This document shows positions 28,854 through 37,601 of a DNA stretch of 64,000 nt, one piece after another (the stretch's first letter is position 1; every line of letters starts with the position of its first letter). This stretch comes from an uncultured Clostridia bacterium (GTDB lineage: Bacteria; Bacillota; Clostridia; Lachnospirales; CAG-274). A program made the translations under genes and the position numbers. Below the pieces are notes generated by a model that worked only from the letters and a program-made list of their open reading frames with translations, was not told the origin of the DNA and searched no databases. The DNA lies in NCBI GenBank assembly GCA_947624015.1, contig CANQIA010000002.1:62001-126000 (forward strand), given 5' to 3'.

Positions 28854-28875
28854 AAAAAATCACTCCTTGTCCTAC

Positions 28876-28904
28876 ATATTAACACAAAACCCCCTTTTTT
28901 TCAA
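28876..28904 (-). promoter_or_regulatory. SigA promoter of the stalk-DUF1385-prmC-prfA-glgP operon
   Basis: On the minus strand: TTGAAA, 17 bases, TAATAT; start near 28869. AAGGAG precedes the ATG at 28853. Confidence 0.7.
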
Positions 28905-29109
28905 TAGTTATTATTTATAATAACAAATTATAATAGGGCTGCTGCAAAGATAAATATACCAAATTTCGCCAATATTTAAGCGATCGGCAAAGCCGAAATA
29001 TTACGGCTCCTCATTTTGACAAAAAGCATGATAAGGGCAAATAAAATGCTTTAGTATCAAGGAAAAGGAACATATTATATAAATTTTTTGTAAACTTAGG
29101 CAAAAGTCA

Positions 29110-29138
29110 TAGACATAATTTTACTTATATGATACAAT
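29110..29138 (+). promoter_or_regulatory. Possible promoter of an upstream RNA
   Basis: TAGACA, 17 bases, TACAAT. It would start a transcript near 29145, well before the nearer mgtE promoter at 29372. Confidence 0.45.
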
Positions 29139-29144
29139 TTAATT

Positions 29145-29360
29145 GTTATAAAGCAACACTGTTTATATAATTTCCGTACTGTAAGCGGCAATTATATATT
29201 TCCCAACCATGGTCGGTTCTTTTATAACAAAACATTATAAACTATTGTGTGTCTTACTGAGAAGAGCAGCCTCTTTATGTGGCTGCGCTTTTCAGTTTTA
29301 TGAGACAGACCTAGGCGGCAGACTGTATCTCCATGCGGCGCATATGCCCTATTTTTTTAT
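29145..29360 (+). ncRNA. Candidate structured small RNA or long leader before mgtE
   Basis: This lies in a 578-base region with no credible gene (28854-29431). The core is a long hairpin at about 29250-29312: GTCTTA then CTGAGAAGAGCAGCC, a loop, GGCTGCGCTTTTCAG, a short bulge and TGAGAC, which closes the outer stem. A T-run (29351-29357) follows and a separate SigA promoter for mgtE starts at 29372, so the upstream transcript may be a free RNA of about 215 bases. It does not match the M-box pattern. Family unknown. Confidence 0.4.
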
Positions 29361-29371
29361 ATTTATACAGC

Positions 29372-29400
29372 TTGACTAAACGGTTAATTGTAATTATAAT
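29372..29400 (+). promoter_or_regulatory. SigA promoter of mgtE
   Basis: TTGACT, 17 bases, TATAAT, nearly consensus. Start near 29407, 25 bases before the ATG at 29432. Confidence 0.8.
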
Positions 29401-29431
29401 TATTGTATGCCCCAAAAAAAGGAGGGATAAT

Positions 29432-30826
29432 ATGGATAACCAAAATACAAGAGAGCCTAATTATGCCGAGGAGCTTGTTGCTCTTATACGAAGCGGCATG
29501 GATGAAAACAAGCTTATAGAATGTATTGAAGACTATCACGAAAACGATATAGCAGACGCTTTTGAGCTTCTATCCGGGGAAGAAAGGCGTTATCTCTATA
29601 AAATACTGGGACCCGAAAAAATATCGGAAATATACGCCTATTTGGAAGACGCCGAGGAATATCTTAAGGAACTGGATATCAGAAACGTGGCAAAGATCAT
29701 CGAGAATATGGACTCCGACGATGCGGTAGACGTGCTGGAGGAAATGGATGACGATGTGCAAAAGCAGTTGACACGTTTAATGGACGAGGAAACAAACGCC
29801 GATATACAGCTTATTCGATCCTATAACGATGATGAGATAGGCAGTATCATGACCACAAATTTTATACTCATACAAAAGGATATGTCCGTAAAGTCCGCAA
29901 TGAAAGCTCTTGTGTCTCAGGCTGAAAAAAATGACAATATCTCAACTATATATGTAGCCGATGAGAAGGGTAAATATTACGGCGCCCTTGACCTTAAGGA
30001 TCTTATTACCGCAAGGGAACATACGGTTCTTGAGCCTCTTATGAGTACCTCATATCCATATGTGACAGATCATGATATTATAAGCGATAATATAGAGCGT
30101 ATCATGGATTACGCAGAGGATTCCATACCCGTACTCAACAGCGATATGGAAATACTGGGAATAATAACAGCACAGGATATCGTAGAAGTCGTAGACGAAG
30201 AAATGGGCGATGATTACGCAAAGCTGGCAGGTCTTACATCAGAAGAAGACCTTGACGAAACTCTTGCGGAAAGCATGAAAAAAAGGATACCCTGGCTTGT
30301 GGTGCTGCTTTTTCTCGGAATGGGAGTTTCCACAGTCGTCGGTATGTTTGAAAATGTTGTGGCTCAGATCGCCCTTATAGTATGCTTCCAGTCGCTTATA
30401 CTCGACATGGCAGGCAACGTAGGTACTCAATCTCTTGCGGTCACCATTCGTGTGCTTATGGACGAAAATCTTAAGCCGGGACAAAAGTTGTTCCTCGTGT
30501 TCAAAGAAATGCGTGTGGGATTTTGCAACGGTCTGCTTATAAGCATAATAGCCTTTTTGTTTATAGGGGCGTATATAGGACTGTTCAAAAGCGGAAGCTG
30601 GATATATGCCTTTTCCGTTTCGGGCTGCGTAGGCATATCTCTTATTGTTGCAATGATAATTTCAAGCTTTGTGGGTACCGTTGTGCCAATGTTTTTCCAC
30701 AAAATAAAAATAGATCCCGCTGTGGCATCGGGACCTCTTATAACTACGGTAAACGACCTTGTGGCAGTTGTTACCTATTACGGACTGTCCTGGTTCCTGC
30801 TTATAAACATTGCTCATATAGCATAA
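29432..30826 (+). CDS. mgtE: Magnesium transporter MgtE
   Basis: A 464-residue Mg2+ channel. An acidic N-terminal superhelical domain (residues about 15-130, DDAVDVLEEMDDD) senses cytosolic Mg2+, a CBS pair follows (about 140-260, with IMTTNFI and VPVLNSDMEILGIITAQD-like segments), and the C-terminal 190 residues hold five membrane helices with the conserved GNVGTQSLAVTIR. The length is standard. I chose ATG at 29432 because AGGAGGG lies six bases upstream; upstream in-frame codons fall in the promoter. Confidence 0.95.
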   Translation: MDNQNTREPNYAEELVALIRSGMDENKLIECIEDYHENDIADAFELLSGEERRYLYKILGPEKISEIYAYLEDAEEYLKELDIRNVAKIIENMDSDDAVDVLEEMDDDVQKQLTRLMDEETNADIQLIRSYNDDEIGSIMTTNFILIQKDMSVKSAMKALVSQAEKNDNISTIYVADEKGKYYGALDLKDLITAREHTVLEPLMSTSYPYVTDHDIISDNIERIMDYAEDSIPVLNSDMEILGIITAQDIVEVVDEEMGDDYAKLAGLTSEEDLDETLAESMKKRIPWLVVLLFLGMGVSTVVGMFENVVAQIALIVCFQSLILDMAGNVGTQSLAVTIRVLMDENLKPGQKLFLVFKEMRVGFCNGLLISIIAFLFIGAYIGLFKSGSWIYAFSVSGCVGISLIVAMIISSFVGTVVPMFFHKIKIDPAVASGPLITTVNDLVAVVTYYGLSWFLLINIAHIA

Positions 30827-30834
30827 CAAAAAAC

Positions 30835-30865
30835 AGGGGCGGCGCAATAAAGCGCCGCTCATGTT
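30835..30865. terminator. Bidirectional terminator
   Basis: The stem GCGGCGC / GCGCCGC at 30839-30858, flanked by A-rich and T-rich runs, lies between convergent mgtE and the binding-protein gene. Confidence 0.8.
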
Positions 30866-30895
30866 TTATATATCGTAATTGTCTGACAGATTATA

Positions 30896-32173
30896 CTAAT
30901 CATTTGACGCGCCGTTTGACTTTATTTCGGCAATACGCTTTTCATCCATAAGCTTTACGCACTGGTCAACGCTTATCTTTTTACGCAGCATCATATTCAG
31001 AGCGTCTACCATATCCTCTGCGCTGTAGCCCACTATCCTTGAAGCGGCAGTGGAGACTCTTTCATTTGCCTTTATCGACTTTTGCGCATCCGTTACCATT
31101 TCCGATTGGATATTGGTATTTTGCCCTTTAAAGCAATTTACGGTAGATATACCGTCAAAAGCTATATTGTAGTTTTCCTCTGAGGCACAAAACTCCAGAA
31201 AATCCAATGCGATATCAAGCTTATCGCTGTTTTTATTGACCATCATCATATTCAGATTGCCGCCTTCATATGTACCGTTTTCCACAGTGTTTAAAAATAC
31301 GGGCATAAGCGCAAAATCGTCTACGGTATACTTATTTCCCTTTTCAAAATCCGTGTAGAACCATGTGTCCCATATAAATGTCATTACAGCCTGACCTGAA
31401 GCCATTTCACTGCTTATCTGATCCCAGCCCGTTTCCAGATATTTTTCTCCAAACCAGCCTTTATCCGCAGCGTCTGATATCCACTGTACCATATCCTTTA
31501 CGGCAGGTATGTCAGAGTAGGATATCTCATTATTGTTTATATTATCAAGAAGCTTGGGATCGTCTGCAAATATAGGGTCAAGACCAAACTGTACCATCCA
31601 TGAGCAGCCGTTTGCGGGCCAGCATATAGGCGTATAGCCTGTATCCGCAAGGGCTTGACACAGCATATCGAACTCTGCCTGTGTTGAAGCGGGCTTAAGT
31701 CCCAGACTGTTAAGAAGCGTCTTATTGTAATAGCAGCCCGAAACGGAATTCTCCCAGAAGGGTAACCCCAAAAGATTGCCGTCTTTATCCATACAGTATG
31801 CTTTTGCGCTGTCTGTCAGCTCGTCTGCCCAGTCCTGATCGTTAAGATAATAAAAATTATCGGAAACACGGAACCTGTTAAGATCCGCATTGTGAAAATG
31901 CAAAAATATATCGCTGCCCTTTCCCTTTTCAAAGGCGTCGGCAGCAGCCCTTTCATATTCCGAATCCTCATAGGCTATAATATCAAGCTTATTTCCCGTG
32001 ATTTTTTGATAACGGTCAAATATGCTTGTCATGTAGCTTTTTTGAAGATCTGTCTGCTTACCCATAATGGTAAGCGTAACGCTTTCATCTTGAGCAGCCT
32101 TGTTTGAAGCACAGCCTGTAAATGAACATATCATTACAACTGCAAGCATTGCAAAAATAAGTCTTTTTTTCAT
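30896..32173 (-). CDS. Sugar-type extracellular solute-binding lipoprotein
   Basis: A 425-residue family 1 binding protein. Residues 1-20 form a lipoprotein signal with the lipobox FTGC. The fold markers of carbohydrate-binding proteins are visible: LTIMGKQ, GKGSDIFLHFHNADLNRF, YCMDKDGNLLGLPFWENSVSGCYYNKTLLN, GQAVMTFIWDTWF and NKNSDKLDIALDFLEF. No permease or ATPase gene is adjacent. Instead it follows a hybrid histidine kinase by 17 bases in one operon, so it may present ligand to the kinase, as LuxP does for LuxQ, or serve a transporter encoded elsewhere. Confidence 0.88.
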   Translation of the reverse strand: MKKRLIFAMLAVVMICSFTGCASNKAAQDESVTLTIMGKQTDLQKSYMTSIFDRYQKITGNKLDIIAYEDSEYERAAADAFEKGKGSDIFLHFHNADLNRFRVSDNFYYLNDQDWADELTDSAKAYCMDKDGNLLGLPFWENSVSGCYYNKTLLNSLGLKPASTQAEFDMLCQALADTGYTPICWPANGCSWMVQFGLDPIFADDPKLLDNINNNEISYSDIPAVKDMVQWISDAADKGWFGEKYLETGWDQISSEMASGQAVMTFIWDTWFYTDFEKGNKYTVDDFALMPVFLNTVENGTYEGGNLNMMMVNKNSDKLDIALDFLEFCASEENYNIAFDGISTVNCFKGQNTNIQSEMVTDAQKSIKANERVSTAASRIVGYSAEDMVDALNMMLRKKISVDQCVKLMDEKRIAEIKSNGASND

Positions 32174-32190
32174 ATACCGAAGTCTCCTTA

Positions 32191-35133
32191 TTACTTGTTT
32201 GTCGATGGGGCGGAAGGACCTAAAAGCCTTATTACCGTTTCCCTTACCGCATCCATATCTATGGGCTTGGCAAGATGACCGTTCATGCCTGAATCCATGG
32301 CGTTTCTCACATCCTCGGCAAAGGTATTTGCCGTCATTGCCACTATGGGTATAGTAGCGGCTTCCGGGTGTGAAGAAGCGCGGATCTTCTTTGTAGCCTC
32401 ATAGCCGTTCATAACGGGCATCTGAACATCCATAAGTATCATATCATAATATCCCGGCTCCGATGCCTCAAACATTTTTACAGCCTCAACTCCGTTTGAC
32501 GCCAGCTCGCATTTTACATCCTCGATAGCCAGTACCTCTGTAAGTATTTCGGCATTCATTTCATTATCCTCTGCCACAAGGAAAAGACGCCCTGCCATGA
32601 CCTTTTCGCCTATATCCTCGCCTTCGTTGTCCCTAACCGTTATCTCGGAGAACAAAGGCTCCAGCGTCTGCCAGAAGGTGGATACGAAAAACGGCTTTGG
32701 CATAAAGGCATTTATTCCCGCCTTGCGTGCCTCATTCTCAATATCGCTCCAATCGTAGGAGGTCAGCACAAGTATAGGCACTCCGCCTCCCAGCTTTTCT
32801 CTAAGCTTATAAGCAGTCTGTATGCCATCCATACCCGGCATTTTAAGATCCAGAAGTATAACGTCAAAATCCTCATTCTTATTATGGGCGGAAACAGCCA
32901 TATCCACGGCGGCGGCTCCGTTTGTTGCATAATATACGCCTACGCCGCTGTCCTTCATAAGCTCTTGTATATCGATACATATCTCCTCGTCGTCATCGGC
33001 AACAAGTATATTTGTTATCTTCTTATGATACCAAAGCTCATTTTCTTCCTCATCGGGAACGGCAAACGTCAACTCTACGGTAAATGTACTGCCCTTTCCG
33101 GGACAGCTTTCCACATTTATAATGCCTCCCATAAGATCCACAAGGTTCTTTGTGATCGCCATACCCAGACCCGTTCCCTGTATCTTATTGGTAACGGAAT
33201 TTATCTCTCTGCTGAAAGGAGAAAATACTTGCCGCTGAAACTCCTCACTCATACCTATGCCGTTGTCCTTTACCGTAAAGCAAAATGTTGCATACTGCTG
33301 AGTACTCTGGGGCAGCTCGCTTATGGTAAAGTCGATCTTTCCGTTATCCTGAGTATACTTGACCGCATTTGAAAGCAGATTTATAAGTATCTGATTAAGT
33401 CTGAGCTTATCTCCTATTACCTGTTCATGAGCAACTCCCTGTACATGTATCCTAAGCTCCTGTGTCTTTGCCTTTGCCTGAGGCATAAGTATTATGCCAA
33501 GCTCATCCAAAAGCTCCGGGATACTGAAGCGCTCTACATTAAGAGAGGTTTTTCCGCTCTCTATCTTGCTCATATCCAGCACATCGTTTATAAGGCTAAG
33601 CAAATGATGGCTTGATGCCGTTATCTTTCTTGTATACTTTCTTACCTTGTCGGGATCGTCGGCATCCTTTTCAAGAAGCATTGAAAAGCCCACTATGGCA
33701 TTCATCGGCGTTCTTATATCGTGGGACATATTTGACAAAAAGTTGCTCTTTGCCTCATTTGCGGTCCTTGCTGCCGTAAGTGCTTCTTTAAGCTGCTTAT
33801 TCATCTGAAGCTCCATGGTGCGATCCGACATTACAAAAATATATTTCCTTACATCCTGTATGCTCATGTGATACACGGTCATTCTGTAACCACGGCGTTC
33901 CCCTGTGCTCTGGTGGACATATTCGCATTCCCTGCTTATATTTCCCTGAAGCGGTATCGCTTCCAGAACGCTGTCGGGAATAACGATATCGCTGTTGACA
34001 ACACAATTAAGCAGTACCCTTATGTCCTTATGAGCTTGTTCGGCGGGAATGCCTATAAGCCTTTCTATATTGGGGCTTATGTAGTCAACGCTGTGTTTCT
34101 CCGCATCCAGCATTATGAATATATCGTCAACGCTGCTTGAAAGCACGTCAAACATACGCTCTCTGTACTGAAGCTCTGTCCTGCTTTTAAGCGACATTTT
34201 TCTGTATCGCATAACAAGAAGAACTATAACTGCTGCGCCTATGAGCATGGAAAGCACTATCATAACATTTGTGGTAGTTTTCTGCACTGACAAAAAGCCT
34301 GCGCTCACAACGCTCTGAGGCACTGCGCTCAGCAGTATATAATCCTGATAGCCCACAGGCTGATACAGTATGGAATAATCCACCTCTCCTATACGGCAAT
34401 ACAAAAGACCCGACTTTCCTTCCGACCAGTCCTTTTGTATTTTGGCTATACTGCTGTCGCTTATATCCGAAGCAGCCTTTAAATAAACGAGATAATTATC
34501 ATAAACATTCCCTCCCGTTTGAGTGGAGAGAAGTATCTTGCCGTCATTATGCACTATAAAGCACTTGGCATTGCCCGAAAAGGCATTTACATTAAGAGAG
34601 CTTGCCATATCGGCATTGGTATAGCATATGGCAAGGGCGTCGTAAGAAAAGCCCTTATATTCTCCTTTAGGCACGGGAGCTGCAAAGACCGTTACCTCTT
34701 TGCCCGAAGACAGCGTTTCTCCTGCCATTACGGGTTCTCTTTTCTCGGTAAGGTTCTTCCATTCCTCGCCCATATCAATGTTTTCATCAATTCCTTCAAG
34801 AGAAATACAGCCATTGCCTGAGGAAACGAAATAAAAATCGGAAAATCCCCAGTATTTCTGTTCCTTTGCGATAAGGTCATGTACCCTATCGCTCTGTTCA
34901 TCATCGGCAAGGGACATATAACTGCCCCAGCTTTCCAGCAGACCCCAGTTCTTTTCCACAAATGCGCCAAAGGAATAATTTACCTGATCGTAAATTTCTT
35001 CAAGATGATTGGTACTGTCCTCATAAATGCGCTGAGAAATAAAATGGAAGTAAATCGTTCCTATTAAAGCCGCTGCAATGCCTATAATACATATCAAAAA
35101 CAGCAATGCCATTCTTCCGATCCATTTTTTCAT
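32191..35133 (-). CDS. Hybrid sensor histidine kinase with two receiver domains
   Basis: A 980-residue membrane sensor. In order: membrane helix 1 (about 8-30), an extracellular Cache-like domain (about 35-285), helix 2 (about 288-310), PAS (about 325-440), HisKA with phospho-acceptor His471 in NMSHDIRTPMNAIVGF, HATPase (about 560-695; NLLSNAVKYTQDNG, DNGIGMS, GTGLGMAIT), receiver 1 (about 708-825, Asp762 in LLDLKMPGMDG) and receiver 2 (about 850-970, Asp902 in LMDVQMPVMNG). No HPt domain is present, so phosphotransfer must use a separate protein or the receivers act alone. It shares an operon with a sugar-type binding lipoprotein, suggesting sugar sensing. Confidence 0.93.
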   Translation of the reverse strand: MKKWIGRMALLFLICIIGIAAALIGTIYFHFISQRIYEDSTNHLEEIYDQVNYSFGAFVEKNWGLLESWGSYMSLADDEQSDRVHDLIAKEQKYWGFSDFYFVSSGNGCISLEGIDENIDMGEEWKNLTEKREPVMAGETLSSGKEVTVFAAPVPKGEYKGFSYDALAICYTNADMASSLNVNAFSGNAKCFIVHNDGKILLSTQTGGNVYDNYLVYLKAASDISDSSIAKIQKDWSEGKSGLLYCRIGEVDYSILYQPVGYQDYILLSAVPQSVVSAGFLSVQKTTTNVMIVLSMLIGAAVIVLLVMRYRKMSLKSRTELQYRERMFDVLSSSVDDIFIMLDAEKHSVDYISPNIERLIGIPAEQAHKDIRVLLNCVVNSDIVIPDSVLEAIPLQGNISRECEYVHQSTGERRGYRMTVYHMSIQDVRKYIFVMSDRTMELQMNKQLKEALTAARTANEAKSNFLSNMSHDIRTPMNAIVGFSMLLEKDADDPDKVRKYTRKITASSHHLLSLINDVLDMSKIESGKTSLNVERFSIPELLDELGIILMPQAKAKTQELRIHVQGVAHEQVIGDKLRLNQILINLLSNAVKYTQDNGKIDFTISELPQSTQQYATFCFTVKDNGIGMSEEFQRQVFSPFSREINSVTNKIQGTGLGMAITKNLVDLMGGIINVESCPGKGSTFTVELTFAVPDEEENELWYHKKITNILVADDDEEICIDIQELMKDSGVGVYYATNGAAAVDMAVSAHNKNEDFDVILLDLKMPGMDGIQTAYKLREKLGGGVPILVLTSYDWSDIENEARKAGINAFMPKPFFVSTFWQTLEPLFSEITVRDNEGEDIGEKVMAGRLFLVAEDNEMNAEILTEVLAIEDVKCELASNGVEAVKMFEASEPGYYDMILMDVQMPVMNGYEATKKIRASSHPEAATIPIVAMTANTFAEDVRNAMDSGMNGHLAKPIDMDAVRETVIRLLGPSAPSTNK

Positions 35134-35205
35134 AATATCTCAAGCTCCCCGATTGGAAATCACGTTCTTAATACATACCTGTTCCATAATACATTATTAT
35201 ATAAA

Positions 35206-35234
35206 ATATTATCACACAAAAGCGCAAAAGTCAA
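35206..35234 (-). promoter_or_regulatory. SigA promoter of the kinase/binding protein operon
   Basis: On the minus strand: TTGACT, 17 bases, TAATAT; start near 35199, about 65 bases before the kinase ATG. Confidence 0.7.
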
Positions 35235-35270
35235 CGTAAAGGCTTATAAGAGGTATTGCCGATACCCGTA

Positions 35271-35303
35271 TAAAAAAATCAGGGACTGCTCTCAGCAGTC
35301 CCT
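35271..35303 (-). terminator. Terminator of SRP RNA
   Basis: On the minus strand AGGGACTGCT / AGCAGTCCCT is followed by GATTTTTTT. Confidence 0.9.
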
Positions 35304-35586
35304 CGTTGACTTTAATATCCTGTGCATCCCGCTCCGACAGCAGACTACAGACGTTACTTGGGTATACGGCTCAAACCAAGCTACCTTACGGCACATAGGA
35401 TTGCTTGCTTAGTGCTGCTTCCTTCCGGATCTGACACGGTTCACAAGGTCCTATTGCGCAAGACTCGATCGTCAACACCGCATAGCCCAAGGCAGCTCCA
35501 CAGCCTGAAACCTCGGCAGGGACATAAACTCTGCTAAAGCGGATTGCAGACTACAGGGCACCGCTACCTCCCCGGCTAGCACAAGA
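35304..35586 (-). ncRNA. ffs: Signal recognition particle RNA, large Gram-positive type
   Basis: A minus-strand RNA of about 280 bases. The 5' end has the Alu-domain hallmark GTGCTAGCCGGGGAGGTAGC followed by GGTGCCCTGTA, and the middle has the S-domain core GTCAGATCCGGAAGGAAGCA that binds Ffh. This is the long form with an Alu domain found in Bacillus and Clostridia. It has a strong promoter and terminator. As part of SRP it targets nascent membrane and secreted proteins. Confidence 0.96.
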
Positions 35587-35593
35587 CTATATT

Positions 35594-35622
35594 ATTTTAC
35601 AATCAATAAAGCAATTTGTCAA
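35594..35622 (-). promoter_or_regulatory. SigA promoter of SRP RNA
   Basis: On the minus strand: consensus TTGACA, 17 bases, TAAAAT; start near 35587. Confidence 0.85.
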
Positions 35623-35644
35623 CAGAAAAAAGCCATATAAATTT

Positions 35645-36277
35645 CTACATTTCACTAAAATCCATTATATATCCGTCGGCAGATGCCTTTATCTCCTCCC
35701 ACCTGCCGTCGTTGGACTTATCGTATACCGCTATTACCTCCATACCTGCGGACTTGGCTGATATTATGCCCTTTATAACATCCTCGTATACCCTGCATTC
35801 GTGCGGCTTTGTGTTAAGTCTTTCGGCGCAGAGCAGATATATATCGGGGAAATCCTTATTTCTGACATTTTTATCGGAGCCGTCGGCAAAGGCGTCAAAA
35901 TATCCTGTAACGCCCTCTCGCCTAAGTACGGGAAGATAGAATTCGGGATTAGAGGCGGTGGCAAGACCGATCCTTATATTTTTTTGTTTGAGCCTATATA
36001 TGTAGTTTTTAACATAGGGCTTTAGCCTGACGTTGTTTTCATACTCTTCAAGGGCATGAGCGTTCCACTCAGCCATAATATCTCCAACGCTTTCTTTAAT
36101 ATGGTATTTTTCCTTGGTATATACGGCGCCGTTGTAAAAGCTCATGGTACTTATGGCGTCTACATAGCCCTCAGGCACTTCCATGCCCCTTCCCGCAAAG
36201 AAATCTCTGTCCACCTTGTTCCACACATATGTACTGTCCGCTATGGTACCGTCAAAGTCAAATATTACCGCTTTCAT
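35645..36277 (-). CDS. HAD-superfamily hydrolase (phosphoglycolate/beta-phosphoglucomutase-like)
   Basis: A 210-residue cytoplasmic HAD enzyme. Motif I is IFDFDGTIADS (nucleophile and acid/base Asp), motif II LATAS, motif III Lys in NKDFPDIYL, and motif IV YEDVIKGIISA. An alpha-helical cap lies between about residues 15 and 85, as in the subgroup of phosphatases and phosphomutases acting on small sugar phosphates. The substrate cannot be assigned. The start ATG overlaps the tadA stop by four bases, so translation is probably coupled. The SRP RNA gene follows. Confidence 0.88.
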   Translation of the reverse strand: MKAVIFDFDGTIADSTYVWNKVDRDFFAGRGMEVPEGYVDAISTMSFYNGAVYTKEKYHIKESVGDIMAEWNAHALEEYENNVRLKPYVKNYIYRLKQKNIRIGLATASNPEFYLPVLRREGVTGYFDAFADGSDKNVRNKDFPDIYLLCAERLNTKPHECRVYEDVIKGIISAKSAGMEVIAVYDKSNDGRWEEIKASADGYIMDFSEM

Positions 36278-36723
36278 TTTCTGAACCTCTTAAAAAAATC
36301 CTTCATTATCTCGGAGCATTGTTCCTGCAATATGCCTTCCTTTATTTCCGCAAAATGATTAAAGCGGCTGTCCTGAAGTATATTGTATATAGAGCCTGCG
36401 CAGCCTGCCTTGGGATTTCTTGCGCCGAAAACTACCTCCTTGACTCTTGCCTGAAGTATAGCGCCTGCGCACATGGGACACGGCTCCACGGTCACAAAAA
36501 GAGTGCAGTCTTCCAGACGCCAGTCCCCTATAAAGGCGCACGCCTCGTTTATCGCTATGATCTCCGCATGAGCAAGCACATTGCCCTTTGTCACTCTCAT
36601 ATTGGCGCCTCTGCCTATTATCTCGTCATTATACACTATAACGCAGCCTATGGGTACCTCGCCCATATCATAGGCTATATGCGCCTGTTCAAGCGCCGAT
36701 CTCATATATTTTTCGTAATCCAT
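36274..36723 (-). CDS. tadA: tRNA-specific adenosine deaminase
   Basis: A 149-residue zinc deaminase converting A34 to inosine in tRNA-Arg(ACG). The zinc site is HAEIIAINEA (His ligand and catalytic Glu) and PCPMCAGAI (two Cys). RNPKAGCAGS is typical of TadA versus other cytidine deaminases. Normal length. It sits four bases after the DUF2461 gene and overlaps the HAD gene. Confidence 0.95.
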   Translation of the reverse strand: MDYEKYMRSALEQAHIAYDMGEVPIGCVIVYNDEIIGRGANMRVTKGNVLAHAEIIAINEACAFIGDWRLEDCTLFVTVEPCPMCAGAILQARVKEVVFGARNPKAGCAGSIYNILQDSRFNHFAEIKEGILQEQCSEIMKDFFKRFRK

Positions 36724-36727
36724 GCCA

Positions 36728-37384
36728 TCACCTTAAAAAGAATTTGTAAATGGGATATATAAGCTTGAGTCTTTCAAACACTATGTCCGCAAGATCCTCG
36801 GAATAGAATTCCACATTGTTGTAGTCCTCATAGCGTATGAAATCCAAATACTTCCTCTGCGCCCAGTCGTTTACGTCCTCGGGCAGCTCTTTGTTGAAGA
36901 CCCTCTTGTACTTTTCGCCGCTGAGTACAAACAGATCCTGCGAGTTATATTTTTTTATAACTCTGCGGCATGCCGCTACATTTGCATTTATTTTGTTTCT
37001 GAAGGCTTCCATGCCCTTGGGTTCCGCATAGAAGAAAAAGCCGTACCTCCACCAATCGGGAGATATCTCAAAAAAGAATGTAGGGTTGGGATAAGTAATA
37101 TGCGGGCTTCCGTCGGCTCTCAGAAAGAACCACTTACACTCTTTGTAAGGATTTTTGTTGTTTGAAAATCTTATATCTCTGTTGGCTCTTGACACCTTGG
37201 GCTTTTCGTTAAAGGTCTTGTCGTAGTCGTGGAACCTTTTGAAAAGCTCCTCGGATAAATGCTGCATGGGCTCATGCACATATTCTCTGTACATATCCTT
37301 ATGCTCCTGAAACCACTGTTTATTGTTGTTGTATCTTATGCCTATAAGATATTCGTTTGTTTCTTCCGTAAAAAAATCTGCCAT
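36728..37384 (-). CDS. DUF2461 family protein
   Basis: A 218-residue protein of the DUF2461 (TIGR02453) family: NNNKQWFQEHKDMYREYV at the start, the conserved KVSRANRDIRFSNNKNPYKE, then FFFEISPDWWRYGFFFYAEP. The function of this family is not established. The start was set at 37384 because AGAGGT lies upstream; the frame is open for 53 codons further, but that part has no family similarity. First gene of an operon with tadA and the HAD gene. Confidence 0.85.
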   Translation of the reverse strand: MADFFTEETNEYLIGIRYNNNKQWFQEHKDMYREYVHEPMQHLSEELFKRFHDYDKTFNEKPKVSRANRDIRFSNNKNPYKECKWFFLRADGSPHITYPNPTFFFEISPDWWRYGFFFYAEPKGMEAFRNKINANVAACRRVIKKYNSQDLFVLSGEKYKRVFNKELPEDVNDWAQRKYLDFIRYEDYNNVEFYSEDLADIVFERLKLIYPIYKFFLR

Positions 37385-37572
37385 TGTATTACCTCTGCTT
37401 ATGCTAAAATCATACTTCCTTAAAAATATACTGCTAAGGGAACCACTCCCAAAGGCGCCTGCCTTTAAAAAGACCATATCCCTTATACATATTGTTTTTA
37501 ATGCCCTACGCCCGGATAAGTCCGTCTCTTCGTTTTTTTGCAATATGAAGGACTGCCAATATGACAGTCCTT

Positions 37573-37601
37573 ATTATAACACAAAATTTCAAATTAGTCC
37601 A
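37573..37601 (-). promoter_or_regulatory. Possible promoter of the DUF2461-tadA-HAD operon
   Basis: On the minus strand: TGGACT, 17 bases, TATAAT, overlapping the end of the isocitrate dehydrogenase gene. The leader would be about 185 bases and starts with the hairpin AAGGACTG / CAGTCCTT (37548-37572), which may also act as a weak terminator. Confidence 0.45.

Noticed and set aside
29145..29431. M-box magnesium riboswitch before mgtE
   Set aside because: The conserved M-box strings and three-stem arrangement could not be found, and a separate promoter lies between the structured region and mgtE.
35286..35590. Possible tmRNA or RNase P RNA
   Set aside because: The GTCAGATCCGGAAGGAAGCA core and GTGCTAGCCGGGGAGGTAGC start identify it as SRP RNA.
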